The translations under genes and the position numbers were made by a program. Below, one piece after another: positions 11,649 to 22,912 of a DNA stretch of 64,000 nt (position 1 is its first letter; each line of letters begins with the position of its first letter). Origin of the DNA: Aricia agestis (Eukaryota > Arthropoda > Insecta > Lepidoptera > Lycaenidae); NCBI RefSeq assembly GCF_905147365.1, contig NC_056409.1:5771001-5835000 (forward strand), given 5' to 3'. Under the pieces are notes generated by a model. It had not been told where the DNA came from. It did not search any database and saw only the letters and a list, made by a program, of their open reading frames with translations.

Positions 11649-11800
11649 ATCTCGCGACAAGCTTTTATTATCATGCGAATTGTATAAAATATTGAGGATT
11701 ATAACTTAATAGTTAACTTTTTTAAGGAGAAATTATTTTCTTCTTTTTAGACTATTTAAATAAAAGCTTTTTCTCAAAAAGTTTTTTGTTTATCATTTAT
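11649..11800 (+). repeat. Dispersed repeat R, uninterrupted copy
   Basis: ATCTCGCGACAAGCTTTTAT through to AAAAAGTTTTTTG is repeated with few changes at 13289-13700. Only the second copy carries the hAT MITE, so this copy serves as a near-exact empty site. Confidence 0.65.
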
Positions 11801-11907
11801 TTTTTGTTTTTTAGTTATCTCTGGCTAGATTTCTGCATGACTAAAAAGTAAAATTTCATTTAACAAAAGTGACCGGATTCAACCGGGCATTTTATGAAAC
11901 CCGGCTG

Positions 11908-12060
11908 TCAGTCACGTCATTTCACGTCATGTCACGTGACGTCACGACTCATCACGTCATGTCACGACTCATCACGTCACGACTCGTCACGTCATGTCAC
12001 GACACGTCACGTCACGACAAGACACGACATGACATGCACAACACGACACGACACGACTTG
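11908..12060. repeat. (CACGA)/(CACGTCATGT) degenerate simple repeat
   Basis: About 150 bp of degenerate pentamer-decamer repeats made of CACGTCA, CACGACT and GACACGACA steps. An open frame rich in His/Arg/Ser across it is an artefact of the repeat. Confidence 0.8.
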
Positions 12061-12063
12061 AAT

Positions 12064-12420
12064 GTTATTTTTCAATTTACTCTCAATGAGCCCTTTTATT
12101 TGATACCCATATTGCAGAAGAATAACTATTCCCCTATCTTGACTAAGCTGCCATATTGGATATAGAATAACATAACATTAATTTCCGACTTACTCTCAGT
12201 AAGCCCTTTCATTTAATACCCATATTGCAGAAGTGCATTAAAAATAACTATTCCCGTATCTTGGATGAGCCGCCATATTGGATGTAGAATGACGTTACAT
12301 TCGTTTTCGAGTTACTTTCAATGAGCCCTTTCATTTGATACCAATATTGCAGGACTGCATAGAAAATAGTTTTTTCGCCATCTTGGATGGTCGGCCATAT
12401 TGGATTTAGAGTGATGTCAC
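12064..12420. repeat. Three tandem copies of a ~120-bp unit
   Basis: Three diverged units (about 12064-12176, 12177-12297, 12298-12420) each contain a CTCAATGAGCCCTTTTATTT-like start, ATACCCATATTGCAG in the middle and a GCCATATTGGAT plus GAATGACGTTAC-like end. Divergence between units shows an old triplication, probably part of a larger repeat that continues to about 12550. Confidence 0.75.
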
Positions 12421-12424
12421 ATAC

Positions 12425-12550
12425 CATATCGTGCATGGTCATCGAAACTAAATTTTTCCGCTCAATCGGTTAAATATATCTACTTCAAAATTGAGTTCCA
12501 AAATTCCACCGTAACATACATACTTACATACATACAGAGCGAGTTAAATA
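12425..12550 (+). repeat. Repeat tail, inverted copy at 13122-13285
   Basis: The segment ending CATACATACAGAGCGAGTTA, AATAAAAGCTTTT is present in inverted orientation at 13122-13285, with the same order of blocks (tail, AAAATTCCACC, then the GGCCATATTGGAT-like block). The two copies face each other across about 570 bp. Confidence 0.6.
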
Positions 12551-12681
12551 AAAGCTTTTAAAAAAATGTACATTTCCTGCACGATACCTAATATTATATG
12601 ATACACAAAAGACAAAGTCGTTGCAAACCTTTATTTTTGTAATCCCATGCCTAATACCTATTACAGATAGATCTGGTAATA

Positions 12682-12908
12682 TCCATACTTCCATACTAAC
12701 ATTATAGATGCGAAAGTGTGTCTGTCTAGTGTCTGCCTGTCTGTATGTTACCTCTTCACACCTAAACAGCTAAACCGATTTGGCTAAAATTTGGCATGTA
12801 GATACTTTGAGTCCCGGGAAAGGACATAGGATACTTTCACCCCAAAAAATGTACGGTTACCGCGCGATGAACGAATTTTGGCGCAACGGAGTTGCGGGCG
12901 TCATCTAG
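12682..12908 (+). mobile_element. Short non-autonomous Helitron (GCGAAAGTGTGTCTG family)
   Basis: Begins TCCATACTTCCATACTAACA after an A and ends GGGCGTCATCTAG followed by T. The body carries GATGCGAAAGTGTGTCTGTC, GAGTCCCGGGAAAGGACATA and CGCAACGGAGTTGCGGGCGT. The same doubled start occurs in the minus-strand copy 38209-38426, so the termini are well supported. Confidence 0.75.
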
Positions 12909-13121
12909 TATAGAAGCTATAAATTAGCGGGAGTGTTTTTGTGATCTAATTCGTGCGTCATACGTGACGTGATTACGTGACAGAGAACACCCGTGACGCA
13001 GTAACACCCGATCCCACGCGTCCCGACGCACGTCCCCTTTGAAAAGGTGTAAAGACATAAAACGTTACTCCCGTAGTCGATACACACCGTGACACTAATA
13101 TTAATATCATATTTTATTATT

Positions 13122-13285
13122 AAAAGCTTTTATTTAACTTGCTCTGTATGTAGGTATGTAAGTATGTATGTTCGGGTGGAATTTTGGAACACAAATTTAG
13201 TTGAAATTTTGCATACATTTGGATGGATGGATAGATTTGTTTGGATGACAATGCAGGATATGGTATGCCTACATCTAAAATGGCC
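13122..13285 (-). repeat. Inverted copy of the 12425-12550 repeat tail
   Basis: Reverse complement of the block at 12425-12550, including TAACTTGCTCTGTATGTAGG and GGAATTTTGGAAC. It runs directly into repeat R at 13289. Confidence 0.6.
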
Positions 13286-13288
13286 GAT

Positions 13289-13700
13289 ATCTCGCGACAA
13301 GCTTTTATTATCATGCAAATTGTATAATACAGGGGTTCCAAATCTTTTTCTTTTGTCACGGCGCCTCTACCTAGCTATTACAAAAAAAAAAACATAAATA
13401 AACACCTTCAATGATTATAGTTAGGTCAAGCAGGTAAATAAAAATAAGCATCTGCCTGCTTTGTATAAATCATATTATAAATTTATTTTATGATATTTGT
13501 GGTTTCGGATAATGATGGAGAATCGACTGACGAGTCACGGCCCCCCACGCCTGTCCACGGCGCACAGTTTGGGAGCCCCTGGTATAATATATTGAGGTTA
13601 TATCTTGATAGTTAATTTTTTAAGGATTTTATTTGCTTCTTTTTAGAGTATTTAAATAAAAGCTTTTTTTTTTCAAAAAGTTTTTTGATTATATATTTTT
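13289..13700 (+). repeat. Dispersed repeat R, copy interrupted by a hAT MITE
   Basis: Matches 11649-11800 on both sides of the insertion at 13330-13581: left part ATCTCGCGACAAGCTTTTAT through ATTGTATAATA, right part from TATTGAGGTTATA through AAAAAGTTTTTTGATT. Confidence 0.7.
13330..13581. mobile_element. Non-autonomous hAT transposon (MITE) with 8-bp target duplication
   Basis: The 252-bp element starts CAGGGGTTCCAAATC and ends GTTTGGGAGCCCCTG. These are inverted repeats of the hAT type (CAGGGG... with a CCAAA block). It is flanked on both sides by GTATAATA (13322-13329 and 13582-13589), a perfect 8-bp duplication as hAT transposases make. The interior includes GTCACGGCGCCTCTACC and its mirrored counterpart (CACGGCGCACAG). 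No transposase is encoded. Confidence 0.92.
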
Positions 13701-13911
13701 ATTGTTTTTGAGACTTACAAGATATACATATCTTAGTAGATGAATATAACTTGTATGATCTACATACAGTTAGTTTGTGTGGTGTATATGAATTTAAATT
13801 TTCATAATCACTGAAAAACGGCATGTAATAAAATTTACTTTGTGGGTATGTGTGTATGCAAAGTAACAAAATCAAAGATAGATACATAATATCTGTTAAC
13901 TGTTTATAATA

Positions 13912-14348
13912 ATTATTATTTTTAACAAAAAATTAAAACCGACTTCTAAGGTAAAAACAATAATAACATCCTTTAAATAATATGAACTAAAAAGTATTAA
14001 ATATTTTTTCCTATCTAATAGTGCCTTTTTCCGTATTCGGCTAAAACTCAACTAGGTATTTCTGTACTCAATCTTCATCATTTTGAAGTCGGTGCCAGAT
14101 ATACTTAGCTGAATCTTCAGTCTGCCAGAATATTTGAAACTTTTTTAACTGGCACCGACCGTGGCACCGACTTCAAAAAGATGAAGATTGAGTACAGAAA
14201 TATCTAGTTTAGTTTTAGCCGAATACGGTAAAAGGCACTATTAGATAGGAAAAAATATTTAAAACTTTTTAGTTCATATTATTTAAAGGATGTTATTATT
14301 GTTTTTACCTTGGAAGTCTGTTTTAATTTTTTGTTAAAAATAATAATT
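13912..14348. mobile_element. Large foldback MITE, arms ~185 bp
   Basis: From TTATTATTTTTAACAAAAAA inward to GTCGGTGCCAG (about 14099) the sequence is repeated in inverted orientation from CTGGCACCGAC (about 14149) to GTTAAAAATAATAATT (14348), with only scattered mismatches. The loop is about 50 bp. Near the centre the right arm has a small duplication of GGCACCGAC. No coding capacity; high arm identity suggests a fairly recent or self-homogenised element. Confidence 0.85.
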
Positions 14349-14576
14349 TCACTCTTTTTAGTTACCTAGTAAACTATCGCGTACTATACGTAGAAAAATA
14401 CACCTGTATATTATTCTACGTATCATTGAAAACATTATTGAACAGTAAAATAATTAAATGAGCGGTAAAAATTAATGAATGAGCGGTTACGTGTGGGCAG
14501 TAACGAATCGGAATTTGTCAGTAAGAAATCTCATTCTAAGCAGTTCTTTAAACAATGAGGCGGTAAAATATAATAA

Positions 14577-14650
14577 TATCGGCCAAGTGCGAGTCGAACT
14601 CGCCCATGGAGGGTTCCGTACCATTATAAAGTGAAAGTAAGACGGTCGCC
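14577..14650 (-). mobile_element. GGTTCCG-family right-end fragment
   Basis: TCGGCCAAGTGCGAGTCGAA, CTCGCCC and GGAGGGTTCCGTACC are the reverse complement of the family right end. The remainder is replaced by GC-rich sequence. Confidence 0.65.
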
Positions 14651-14711
14651 GGCTGCTGCCGCAGCACGCTCGCTTCGCTCGCTCGGCTCCCTCTGTGTTG
14701 TTGTCTAAGTT

Positions 14712-14730
14712 CTAACCTAACCTAACCTAC
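14712..14730 (-). repeat. Interstitial telomere-like (TTAGG) repeat, three units
   Basis: CTAACCTAACCTAACCTAC contains three tandem CCTAA units; the reverse complement is TTAGG, the canonical insect telomere repeat. It is too short to be a telomere and probably part of the inserted repeat. Confidence 0.5.
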
Positions 14731-15184
14731 TCTTGGACTTTCTGGATTGTGTTTGTTTTTGTTTTGGCGGGGACTGCGCCCCCCGTCCCCCTTTTGGGGG
14801 GGCTGCGCCCCCCCCCGTATCCCCGCTACGGTATCCGTGGTTAAGTAGGCCTTCTGTTAAGTCATTATCGAACCGCTCATTCCATCATTTTTACCTCTCA
14901 TTAATTTATCGAACCGCTCATTACATCGTTTTGCTGCTCATTCAGTTATTGGACTGCTCAATTATTTTTTTATTACTGTCCATGTTTTACAGTCGCAATA
15001 ATTAATCAACCGCCAAAAAAATAAATAACTGCTCAATATTTTTTTAAACTGATCATAATAACATCTCAAATATTTAAATAACTGCTCAAAAAATTAGTTC
15101 CCATATTATAATAAACGTAATTATCCTAAAACGTATATAAACTCAATAATAGAACAAAAGTTCTGATAAAATTTTAATAGTCTA

Positions 15185-16306
15185 ATGCCCTGTTTCTGAA
15201 GTTACCAGTTAAATTTTCATTAGCTATTGATACAATAAAGTTATGTATAGGATAAACGTTGGTTATCTGTCACTGCGTTTCTGAATACGCAACGAACCGT
15301 TTACTATCAAACAGATAAGCAGTACCATAATTTGCCGTGAGATGGGTCTTTTAAAATTTGCTATTTTTAAATTAGGATTATTACTAGTTTTATTTACGAA
15401 TACGAATATTTACGAATAAGCGAATACTACGAATATTTTATTTAGGGGTAAGTAAATAATTAAATAAGCATTGTTTTAGTTATAAATTAATAAAATTGGC
15501 TATTTAAATTCGATATTCAATTTTCATGAGATGCACACTGAATAAAAATGCTGCAATTTGCAAAATTTGCAAATCATTTACTTACCTCTAGTACATATTA
15601 TGTAGTTTTCATACAACCACAGTCCACATCACAGAACACAATAATATTTCTAACGGAGAACCAAATCAACATATGTTTGTACTTTGTAAAGACAAGACTG
15701 CCTGCTCTTTCATTTTGTTAGTTTAGTTGCTTTGTTTAGGCCAAACAATGCACTTTTTTGGGTCTTACCACTTGCGAATCATATCAGAAAAAATTACACT
15801 ACCGAATTTAATAAAAAAAACTCGATACTCGAGTTTTTTTAAATTAAATTCGTTAAAAGAAACAAAAATAAAATATACCTTTGTTAAAGTACTTTTGAAC
15901 TATTTTTTACGGTTATAACTTTATAATTTTTATTATTTAACTGTAGATACGTTATTGAAAACGGACGTAAGTTTCTAGGTAAGTACTCAAATATTAGAAA
16001 TAAACTCCAATACTTTCAAATCAGACTCTGATGAGCTGCTCGTATTCATCATGTTAATTTTAATATTTTAACTGACAATTTTATAATAAGCTAAAACCTA
16101 AAAGCTTATGTAATTTGCTTGACGCGAAATGTCAAATAAAGTTATGAAATCGATAAACGGCACACATTGGCCAGTTAAGTTAACCTGCGCTTAAACGGAG
16201 TTTATCTTACATTGCGATGTTCAGAAACGCACTTTCTTAGTTTATCGAACCAATAGCGCTAACGAATAGATAAACTGTCGTTAAAAGTTCCTCAGAAACC
16301 AGGCAT
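15185..16306. mobile_element. Non-autonomous DNA transposon, ~1.1 kb, short terminal inverted repeats
   Basis: Left end ATGCCCTGTTTCTGA (15185-15199) is inverted-repeated as TCAGAAACCAGGCAT (16292-16306) with two mismatches. Inside both ends are GATAAAC/GTTTATC blocks that also face each other (for example AGGATAAACG near 15250 and GATAAACTGTCG near 16269). The interior is AT-rich with no transposase, so it would need to be mobilised in trans. Confidence 0.65.
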
Positions 16307-17990
16307 AATTCAGCTACTCCACAGAATTCACATTTGTACAAGCTACTGTAATTTAACTAAGTTTCTATTAAACACATTAATTTATAAGTAGGGAATTATA
16401 TTGTAAAAGAAACACAAGCACAAATATTTGTTCGTAATTTATTTATTTGACAACTATGAACTACTTTGCTACATATCCACCAATAGGAGGGTGAATTTGT
16501 GTACGAATTCGGACATCTACCGGTCCATAGCATTTGTATGACTCGAGCGATCTTTACACGAAATATTTCGAGTGTGAAGTTTTGAGAATACACAAACTAT
16601 TAGCAACAAATTATATCGTGCAGGAGACCGGTCTCGAATGCTTCAACTCCCAAGCGGCCACATGTTGTGTACGAATTGGGACATCTATAACCGGTCCCAC
16701 CGTTCGACTCGAGACACCGTTCGGCCCCAGGTGCGCGTGGTCCATGGTGGTTGCATACTAATGCAACCACCATATGATGACAGCCGTTGAATATGCAAAA
16801 AAAAAAATATATATCCTCACAGCCGAACATATAACCTCCTCCTTTTTGGAAGTCGGTTAAAAAGATAGAATAACATTTGAACAGCATTTGGCCCATGTTA
16901 GATATTATATAAGCTATTTCACTGTAAAAGTCTCAGCCAAAACTTGTGTTTGTAGAATAAGCATTTGGAAATTTACGTTTAGCCTTATTGTTATGTCTGG
17001 GCTCGGCTTTATGGCTCGAGTTACATCCATTCCAACTAAGGCGGCACTTACAATGCTAATAAAGTCGAAAAACCTTTTATACCAAACGTCGGTGTAAAAT
17101 TAAAATTGATTGTAATGGAATTACGCTAAAATGGAAATGACAGAGTCTAATTAACTGATTGGATTTCTGAGCCCCTTTTGTTTTATAGTTTATCTCTTGT
17201 TACTGACTTCTGATTTCTGAGATGAGACGACTCAGACACCCAAAGGAGCTAGGCATAAAAGTAACGCGCTATGGCGTTGGCGTACCGTAGTATGTGCTAC
17301 AGCGTAGCCGAACTCTGGTAAGTGCCTGATAGACGTACGAACTTAAAGTACGCGGGTCTTAAGTTCGCGAACTTACTCGGCTCGCATCGGTGACATACGA
17401 GAATCGCTCACACTGGATTACCATGCCCCCATGCTCGCGGCTCTTTGCTGACACACATGCGATTAACACTTCAATTAGTGCCAAATTCTTTGCAAAAAAG
17501 TGGGTACGTGGTGTGCAAAAAAAAAAAATGGCGCCCGGCCTATCCTCTTTGTACAAATAATGTAATAACCTTACATCTAATCCATATTTTATGTTTGTGT
17601 GAAAAATATTATAATATATGTTAAATTTTCTATCTATCAAGCCATCATAATATAGTATTTAGTCAGATGTGATATTCGTCTCACCACTGTAAACTTTCAA
17701 ATTTATGTTTCTAACTATTTCGCAACAAATATATTAATACATTATTATAATCTCAATAAAACAGAGCTATACAAACTGTTTATGTAAACAATTCTTTGAA
17801 ATAACTTCAGATGTTATCATTAAACAGATAAGAGATAAGAGTAACAAAAACCGGTTTTGGTATTATACACAAGCAAACTTCGTCCTTAATACAATACAAA
17901 TAAAGTTCAAAATGGCCGCGGCCGGCAAAAAGTCGTTACAAATAGGTAATTTTTATCTTGATTGTTTTACTAAAACGATAGTATTATATA
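16307..17990. other. Non-coding stretch with short repeat remnants
   Basis: Contains two related GTGTACGAATT(C/G)GGACATCTA blocks (16499 and 16668) and a repeat end CCTCCTCCTTTTTGGAAGTC at about 16836. Tri- and tetramer-like CGTAGC words occur near 17270-17320. No gene recognised. Confidence 0.4.
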
Positions 17991-18431
17991 CTATTAAGAG
18001 CTCACCTGACTCTAAAAATCATACATCGTCCTTCTCTCTTCACACTCACGCCCGTCTTTCATATGCCAGGTGAAAAAGGACGGCGCGGAATCATCGCCGA
18101 GTCAGTTTTACTTGAATAAAAGACGAACTATAATGATTATGAAAAAGTGTTTTGAGCAAATTTAGGTTTTATCAATACCTTTTTATATATTAAAAAATAT
18201 TAAAGAAAAGACAGCAAACTTCGAAGATCCAAGCAAAAATGTGTCTAAAACAAGGTTTTTTGTAAAAAAGAAACTATCGAGCATTTTTGAGTAATCGTGT
18301 TTTCGTCTTGAGCATTTAATCTTTATGAACTGAAGTTATTTGTGTCAAAAAATCAGTTTTCTAGACCTTACAGATTTTGAGATCTAGGTTAAAGTATGTA
18401 GTCAATTTAGGGTCATATGGGCTCTTAATAG
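17991..18431. mobile_element. Possible DNA transposon with CTATTAAGAGC terminal inverted repeats
   Basis: CTATTAAGAGCTCA at 17991-18004 and its inverse GGGCTCTTAATAG at 18419-18431 bound 441 bp; inward, CTGACTCTAAA and TTTAGGGTCA are also roughly mirrored. No coding capacity. Confidence 0.5.
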
Positions 18432-20379
18432 GATCTAAATCGTTTTGTACACGATAATATACGCTTTTAACTTCAATTATTTATAAAAATATTAAACAAA
18501 TCGCGTTCAAATCACATAAATAAAAACCAAATTTTCTCGTGTAAACTAGAAGTTATTACGATGTAAGTATTTCTTTCAAATGATTATATAAAAGTATTTA
18601 TACATTATAATTACTAAATTAAACTATTTTAAGATCGTCGAGCCATAAGTCCGCGTACTCACTCGCACGTCTGTCACCCCTTGTAATTAGTGTTGTAGCG
18701 TAGATGAACCGTAGCACGTGTTACAGCGTAACAGTATCGCAATACGCGCTACAACGTAGCCGAACTGTAGCTTAGACGATACAGCACAGCTAAATCGTAG
18801 CACGCTCTACGGCGTAGGGTGAGCTACGGCGCGCCGTATTCGAACCGAAGAACTACTACGGTTATTAATTATTATTAACGCATTGAATAAATTTTGCAAC
18901 ATGATCGACATTACATTTAATATTTTATGCGTTTATTTTATGGGTCAGTTTCCATATCGATTTATCGGTCGCGGATAAAAAAATAGTTAGACATGGTGTA
19001 TGCAACAGAAAATTTTATTTAAAATTAATTTGTGGAGTTTTTCTTGCCAAGAATTTATACATTTAACAGCGTTGTTGATTAAGTCATATTTTGTTTTTCT
19101 GTATTTAAAGCTAGCCAGTAAAAGGCCAGTGTATAGAACTCCTATTCAAAAAAGTCACAGTTCAACAAAGTCAAAGAAAACAGCAACAGCGTATTATAAC
19201 GAACAAAGTTAGAGAGCCTAATTATAGTACTCTCATTTTCGTACGTGTTCCCTTCTGTACCAATTATATGCTATGGCACCTACCATAGTTTGTTATTTTA
19301 CACTGACACTTTTTGTCGCTAAACTGCACAATCATAATATCTAAATTACTCAAGTAATGCAAAAAGTAATATCTAATCCGTATGCATGAAATATGTTCGT
19401 CGCCCCCGAATATATGTAAATATTTGGGCCATTTAAATTCAAAACACGAGAAAGAATTGTGGCAACAGCTCACAGGAAAGCCATTTTCAGTACAAGGTAC
19501 GTTGTTTAAAATGTAAATTAGTACCTAAGATAAAAGATTAAAGCTTTAAAATGTTGCGGAGCTGAAACCCCCCAATTTACTGCTCTTTTTGGACAATCTA
19601 AAGCCAAAACATGGTTTCAGTACAAAAATATTGCTCGCTCGCTTTTGTTACGAATCTTTTATTCAGATTGTCAGTTAAAAAATGTAATAATGTATTAATT
19701 AAAAGGTCTTTAAAGAACCTTGAGTATAAACAGAATATAGTGCATTAATTATAAAACTTTAAGGATGTTTTGATGTTTGGATGAAGTGATTTTGCGGAAC
19801 AGCTATCGGATGGTTCATAATAATTGTGTTTCTGTATAATTATGCATGTAGGCGAACTACATGCATAATTATACACAAACACATATTAAACAGTGAAGGG
19901 AACACTGCCACCCTGGATGTAATACAACTTTCATTGTGGCGAAAATTCTAATTTCAGTCACGCACCGAAAAATTCTGATGGGATTCTATGAAATTCGTCA
20001 ATATTTTTGTAAACATATGTTATTGAAATTTGAGATGACGAATAAATATGTTTGATATAATTTTACAATACTGGTATGAATTCAAGTGCAAGGTTTAAGT
20101 CAGTAAAATAAAAACAAGTTTATTTTTAGTAGCGTAAGTGAAAACATTTTAATCCCGCGAAGCAGCCCAATCCTCATATTACAGCCTGTTTCAAAAATTC
20201 GCAGCTACAGTAAATATGTGCTTAAATTAATATTTTAAGGTACATTTTATATGCTGTTCGAGTTTTCGTCATGTCAATACTTGAATAAAATGTCCAGTTT
20301 ACATTATTCCAATCCAGTGATGTAAAATGAAATAAAGAATTATGTAAAAAGGCTGAATATATAAATGAAAAAAAATATG
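18432..20379. other. Non-coding stretch with one strong hairpin
   Basis: A cluster of GTAGC/CTACG words lies at 18690-18830. At 19826-19882 TGTATAATTATGCATGTA is mirrored by TACATGCATAATTATACA around a 7-nt loop, which looks like a miniature palindromic element. No gene recognised. Confidence 0.45.
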
Positions 20380-20700
20380 TGGGAGAGCCATGCTCCGGCA
20401 CGAAAGGGGCGGCTCGACCGAAGAAATACTACGGGCTCACAGAACACCGGCGTGAAATAGCGCTTCCGCTGTTTTTCGCTGAGTGAGTGAGTTTACCGGA
20501 GGCCCAATACCCTACCCTTTTCCCTTCCCTACCCTCTCCTATCCCCTTCCCTAACCTACCCTATTCCCTCTTAAAAGGCCGGCAACGCACCTGCAGCTCT
20601 TTTGATGCTGCGAGTGTCCATGGGAGACGGAAGTTGCTTTCCATCCAAGTGACCCGTTTGCTCGTTTGCCCCCTTATTTCATAAAAAAAGGTAAAAAAAA
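20380..20700 (+). mobile_element. SINE, full-length (GGGAGAGCC family)
   Basis: Runs from GGGAGAGCCATGCTCCGGCA, through TTTACCGGAGGCCCAATACC, a C/T-rich CCCTACCC stretch, GGCCGGCAACGCACCTGCAG and GACCCGTTTGCTCGTTTGCC, to an interrupted A-rich tail. Minus-strand copies at 35649, 38920, 42510, 44432, 47682 and 50755 all start with the T-run of the same tail. The head does not show clear RNA polymerase III boxes to me, so the parent RNA is unknown. Open frames inside are spurious. Confidence 0.8.
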
Positions 20701-21694
20701 GTATGTAAATAAATGCTGGATTGGATCACTGGATTTGAATAATGTAAATCAGCCAAAAAGCCTATCAAGTAACAAAAACTTAAAATGCTTTCAGTTCATT
20801 AAAGTCACAAGAAAAATTGGTGCTCAAGGATACGTCTCAAGTGTATAAGTTTAATAATTTAAGTATTTAAAATTGTCATTTTTTACAGAAATAAAGCAAA
20901 ATGCATTGGTTTGTAATACTACGAAACGTATTACGTCATTTTACGCCAAGTTACATCACAGTGCGTCATATTACTATGTCACTTTGCATCGTTCAATTGC
21001 GAGCGTCGGATATTTTTATAGCCGTTCTCCGGTAGCCACTAAAAATAACTGCCGCCAAGTTGTACGACATAAGGCAAAGGATTAAGCGTTTTGAATTATT
21101 ATGTTTTAAATTATTATAAGGGTAAGGTTCGATTCGTCGTTATATATACGACCGCACGAATGAGCACTTTGTCCGCTACACCGCGTGACCACTTTGCATG
21201 TAACAATTTGTTTATCTATTTATATTTTAGATCCCTTTTGATTTTTTAACTAATAAAACATTACGCACACTACCATCTATTTGAATGACAAGCCTATACG
21301 TATCGCATTATACTCTTTTGTTTTTGGTTGAAGTCTGTTGTATCTGTGTATGTATAAAAAAGTTGGTTTGGGGCACAGTACATAAAATAATGGCTTTTGT
21401 TATAAATGACACAGAAAATCAATGCTTATTAAGCAACACGTTTACCGATGGTAGTCCGTATAACTGAGGGGCTGATAATCGAGAGAGATTTCAAATATTT
21501 AACTGTAAGTTTTTCAAGTAACATTGAATAATTCAATCTCCTACAACTCGGTGCCGGCAAGATATCTAGGGCACGGTCCCTGGAGCATTAATCAGGCGGC
21601 AGCTGTAAGCGGAGACCGCTAATTCACCGCCAACTTCCGAGGGATAGTCTAAAGCGCCTGCTAATGTACAAATAAAGAACAAACTAGGCTAGGC

Positions 21695-21873
21695 TAATAA
21701 TAATAATAAATTCTTTATTTGCACACACAAAAGAAAAGACATAAAAGCGCATAAAAGAGAGAAAAAAAAACAAAAGAAATAACAACAACAAAAAAGTATA
21801 AAAAAATATTACAAAATTGTGCAAAAAGGCGGTCTTACTGCTTTAAGCAGTTTCTTCCAGACAACCGAAGGCT
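21695..21873 (-). mobile_element. LINE 3'-UTR remnant with (TTA)n tail
   Basis: Read on the minus strand: CTTCGGTTGTCTGGAAGAAA, a small stem (CTGCTTAAAGCAG), then AAGACCGCC, a T/G-rich stretch, GTGCAAATAAAGAATTTATT and a TTATTATTA tail. This is the familiar 3' end of a lepidopteran LINE family. No reverse transcriptase sequence remains. Confidence 0.7.
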
Positions 21874-21949
21874 ACCTAAACTTGACGAGAATAGCTTAGT
21901 TGGCTGATAAGAACATAACAAAATCATGCATATACTATCAGAGACCTAC

Positions 21950-22085
21950 GTAAATGGGGGACCTACGTAGTTTGGTCGCATTACGCAAACGGCAAACCTA
22001 GCCGACACATCACAATAATTAACATTGAATTGACATGATCCGACCAAATGACGTTGGTCTGTCAACTACCTAGGAATCAATTTCC
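21950..22085 (+). repeat. Dispersed repeat X, copy 1
   Basis: Blocks CCTACGTAGTTTGGTCGC and TAACATTGAATTGACATGAT ... GGTCTGTCAACTACCTAGGA recur: the first at 22865-22912, the second at 24288-24340, and the last part inverted at 22843-22863. Confidence 0.6.
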
Positions 22086-22912
22086 TCAATGGTACATTGA
22101 AACTTTAACTTTTGTTTTAGTTTTTCTGATAGGAGTTTATCTTTTCAACGGTGTTTTTCATTGGTTGATGTCCTGACGCTAGTCTAAAAGTTTAATTTAA
22201 CTTTTCACGTTTTATGTTGTGTTATAGATGGACTCCTGCCGTAAAACCGTTAAAATTGTCGTCAAATCTCATCCCTCGTCAAGATAATTATACCAACTAC
22301 CCATAATCAAAATAATAATCACCAAACATTTCATAACAGTTGAAAGTTTCGAACGCTTATTTGAAAATGTATTATAAGGGTCCAAAAGGGTTGGAGGAAT
22401 AAATAGCACACGTTAAACTTTTCGGGTATGAGACTTAGCATTAATGAAGAGATGGTAGATAAAATTGTTATTAAATTGTGGAATTACTACCTTAAATATA
22501 ATCCATATGTTTTAAAAAAACATGTACACCAGTCTGTTATTTTACCCCAGTCTAGATCCAATAAAACAGCAAAATAGTATTCTCATTTACGCAAAATAAA
22601 ATAATATCTATAAAACCGTTTTTACGTTTTTGTATCGGAATGAAGTATTTGTTGCGTACGCGTTTACTACGCGCGCGCGCTTTTATGTAATGTGTGATTG
22701 AGCAATTAGAACGCGTTTGCGTTTATACCAAAACTGCATTGAAGTCTTATCAAAATTTAATTAATTCTTGATCGAAATTGAAGGATCAAAAAATTTTAAA
22801 AAGGCCGTGCATTATTTTTCGGATAGACCTATGTACTATCAGGAAGTTGATTCCTAGGCAGATGGGGGATATACGTAGTTTGGTCGCGTTACGTCAAACC
22901 CAACCGACAGCT

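Larger units (their letters stand above)
14455..15090. repeat. Array of ATGAGCGGT / CCGCTCATT motifs interrupted by inserted DNA
   Basis: Left block (14455-14570) repeats AATGAGCGGTAAAA-like units; right block (about 14865-15085) repeats the inverse, GAACCGCTCATT and related TGCTCA motifs, spaced by about 25-40 bp. The two blocks are inverted relative to each other and flank 14577-14860, which holds a GGTTCCG fragment, an interstitial telomere-like run and a G/C homopolymer-rich stretch. Confidence 0.55.

Noticed and set aside
11869..12165. His/Arg/Ser-rich frame of 98 codons
   Set aside because: Most of it is the degenerate CACGA repeat, continuing into the tandem triplication.
14712..14730. 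Telomere or chromosome end
   Set aside because: Only three TTAGG units, embedded in a repeat with sequence continuing on both sides.
20487..20684. Pro/Leu-rich open frames in SINE sequence (also 38928-39167, 44465-44779)
   Set aside because: They recur at each SINE copy and derive from its CCCTACCC-type tract.
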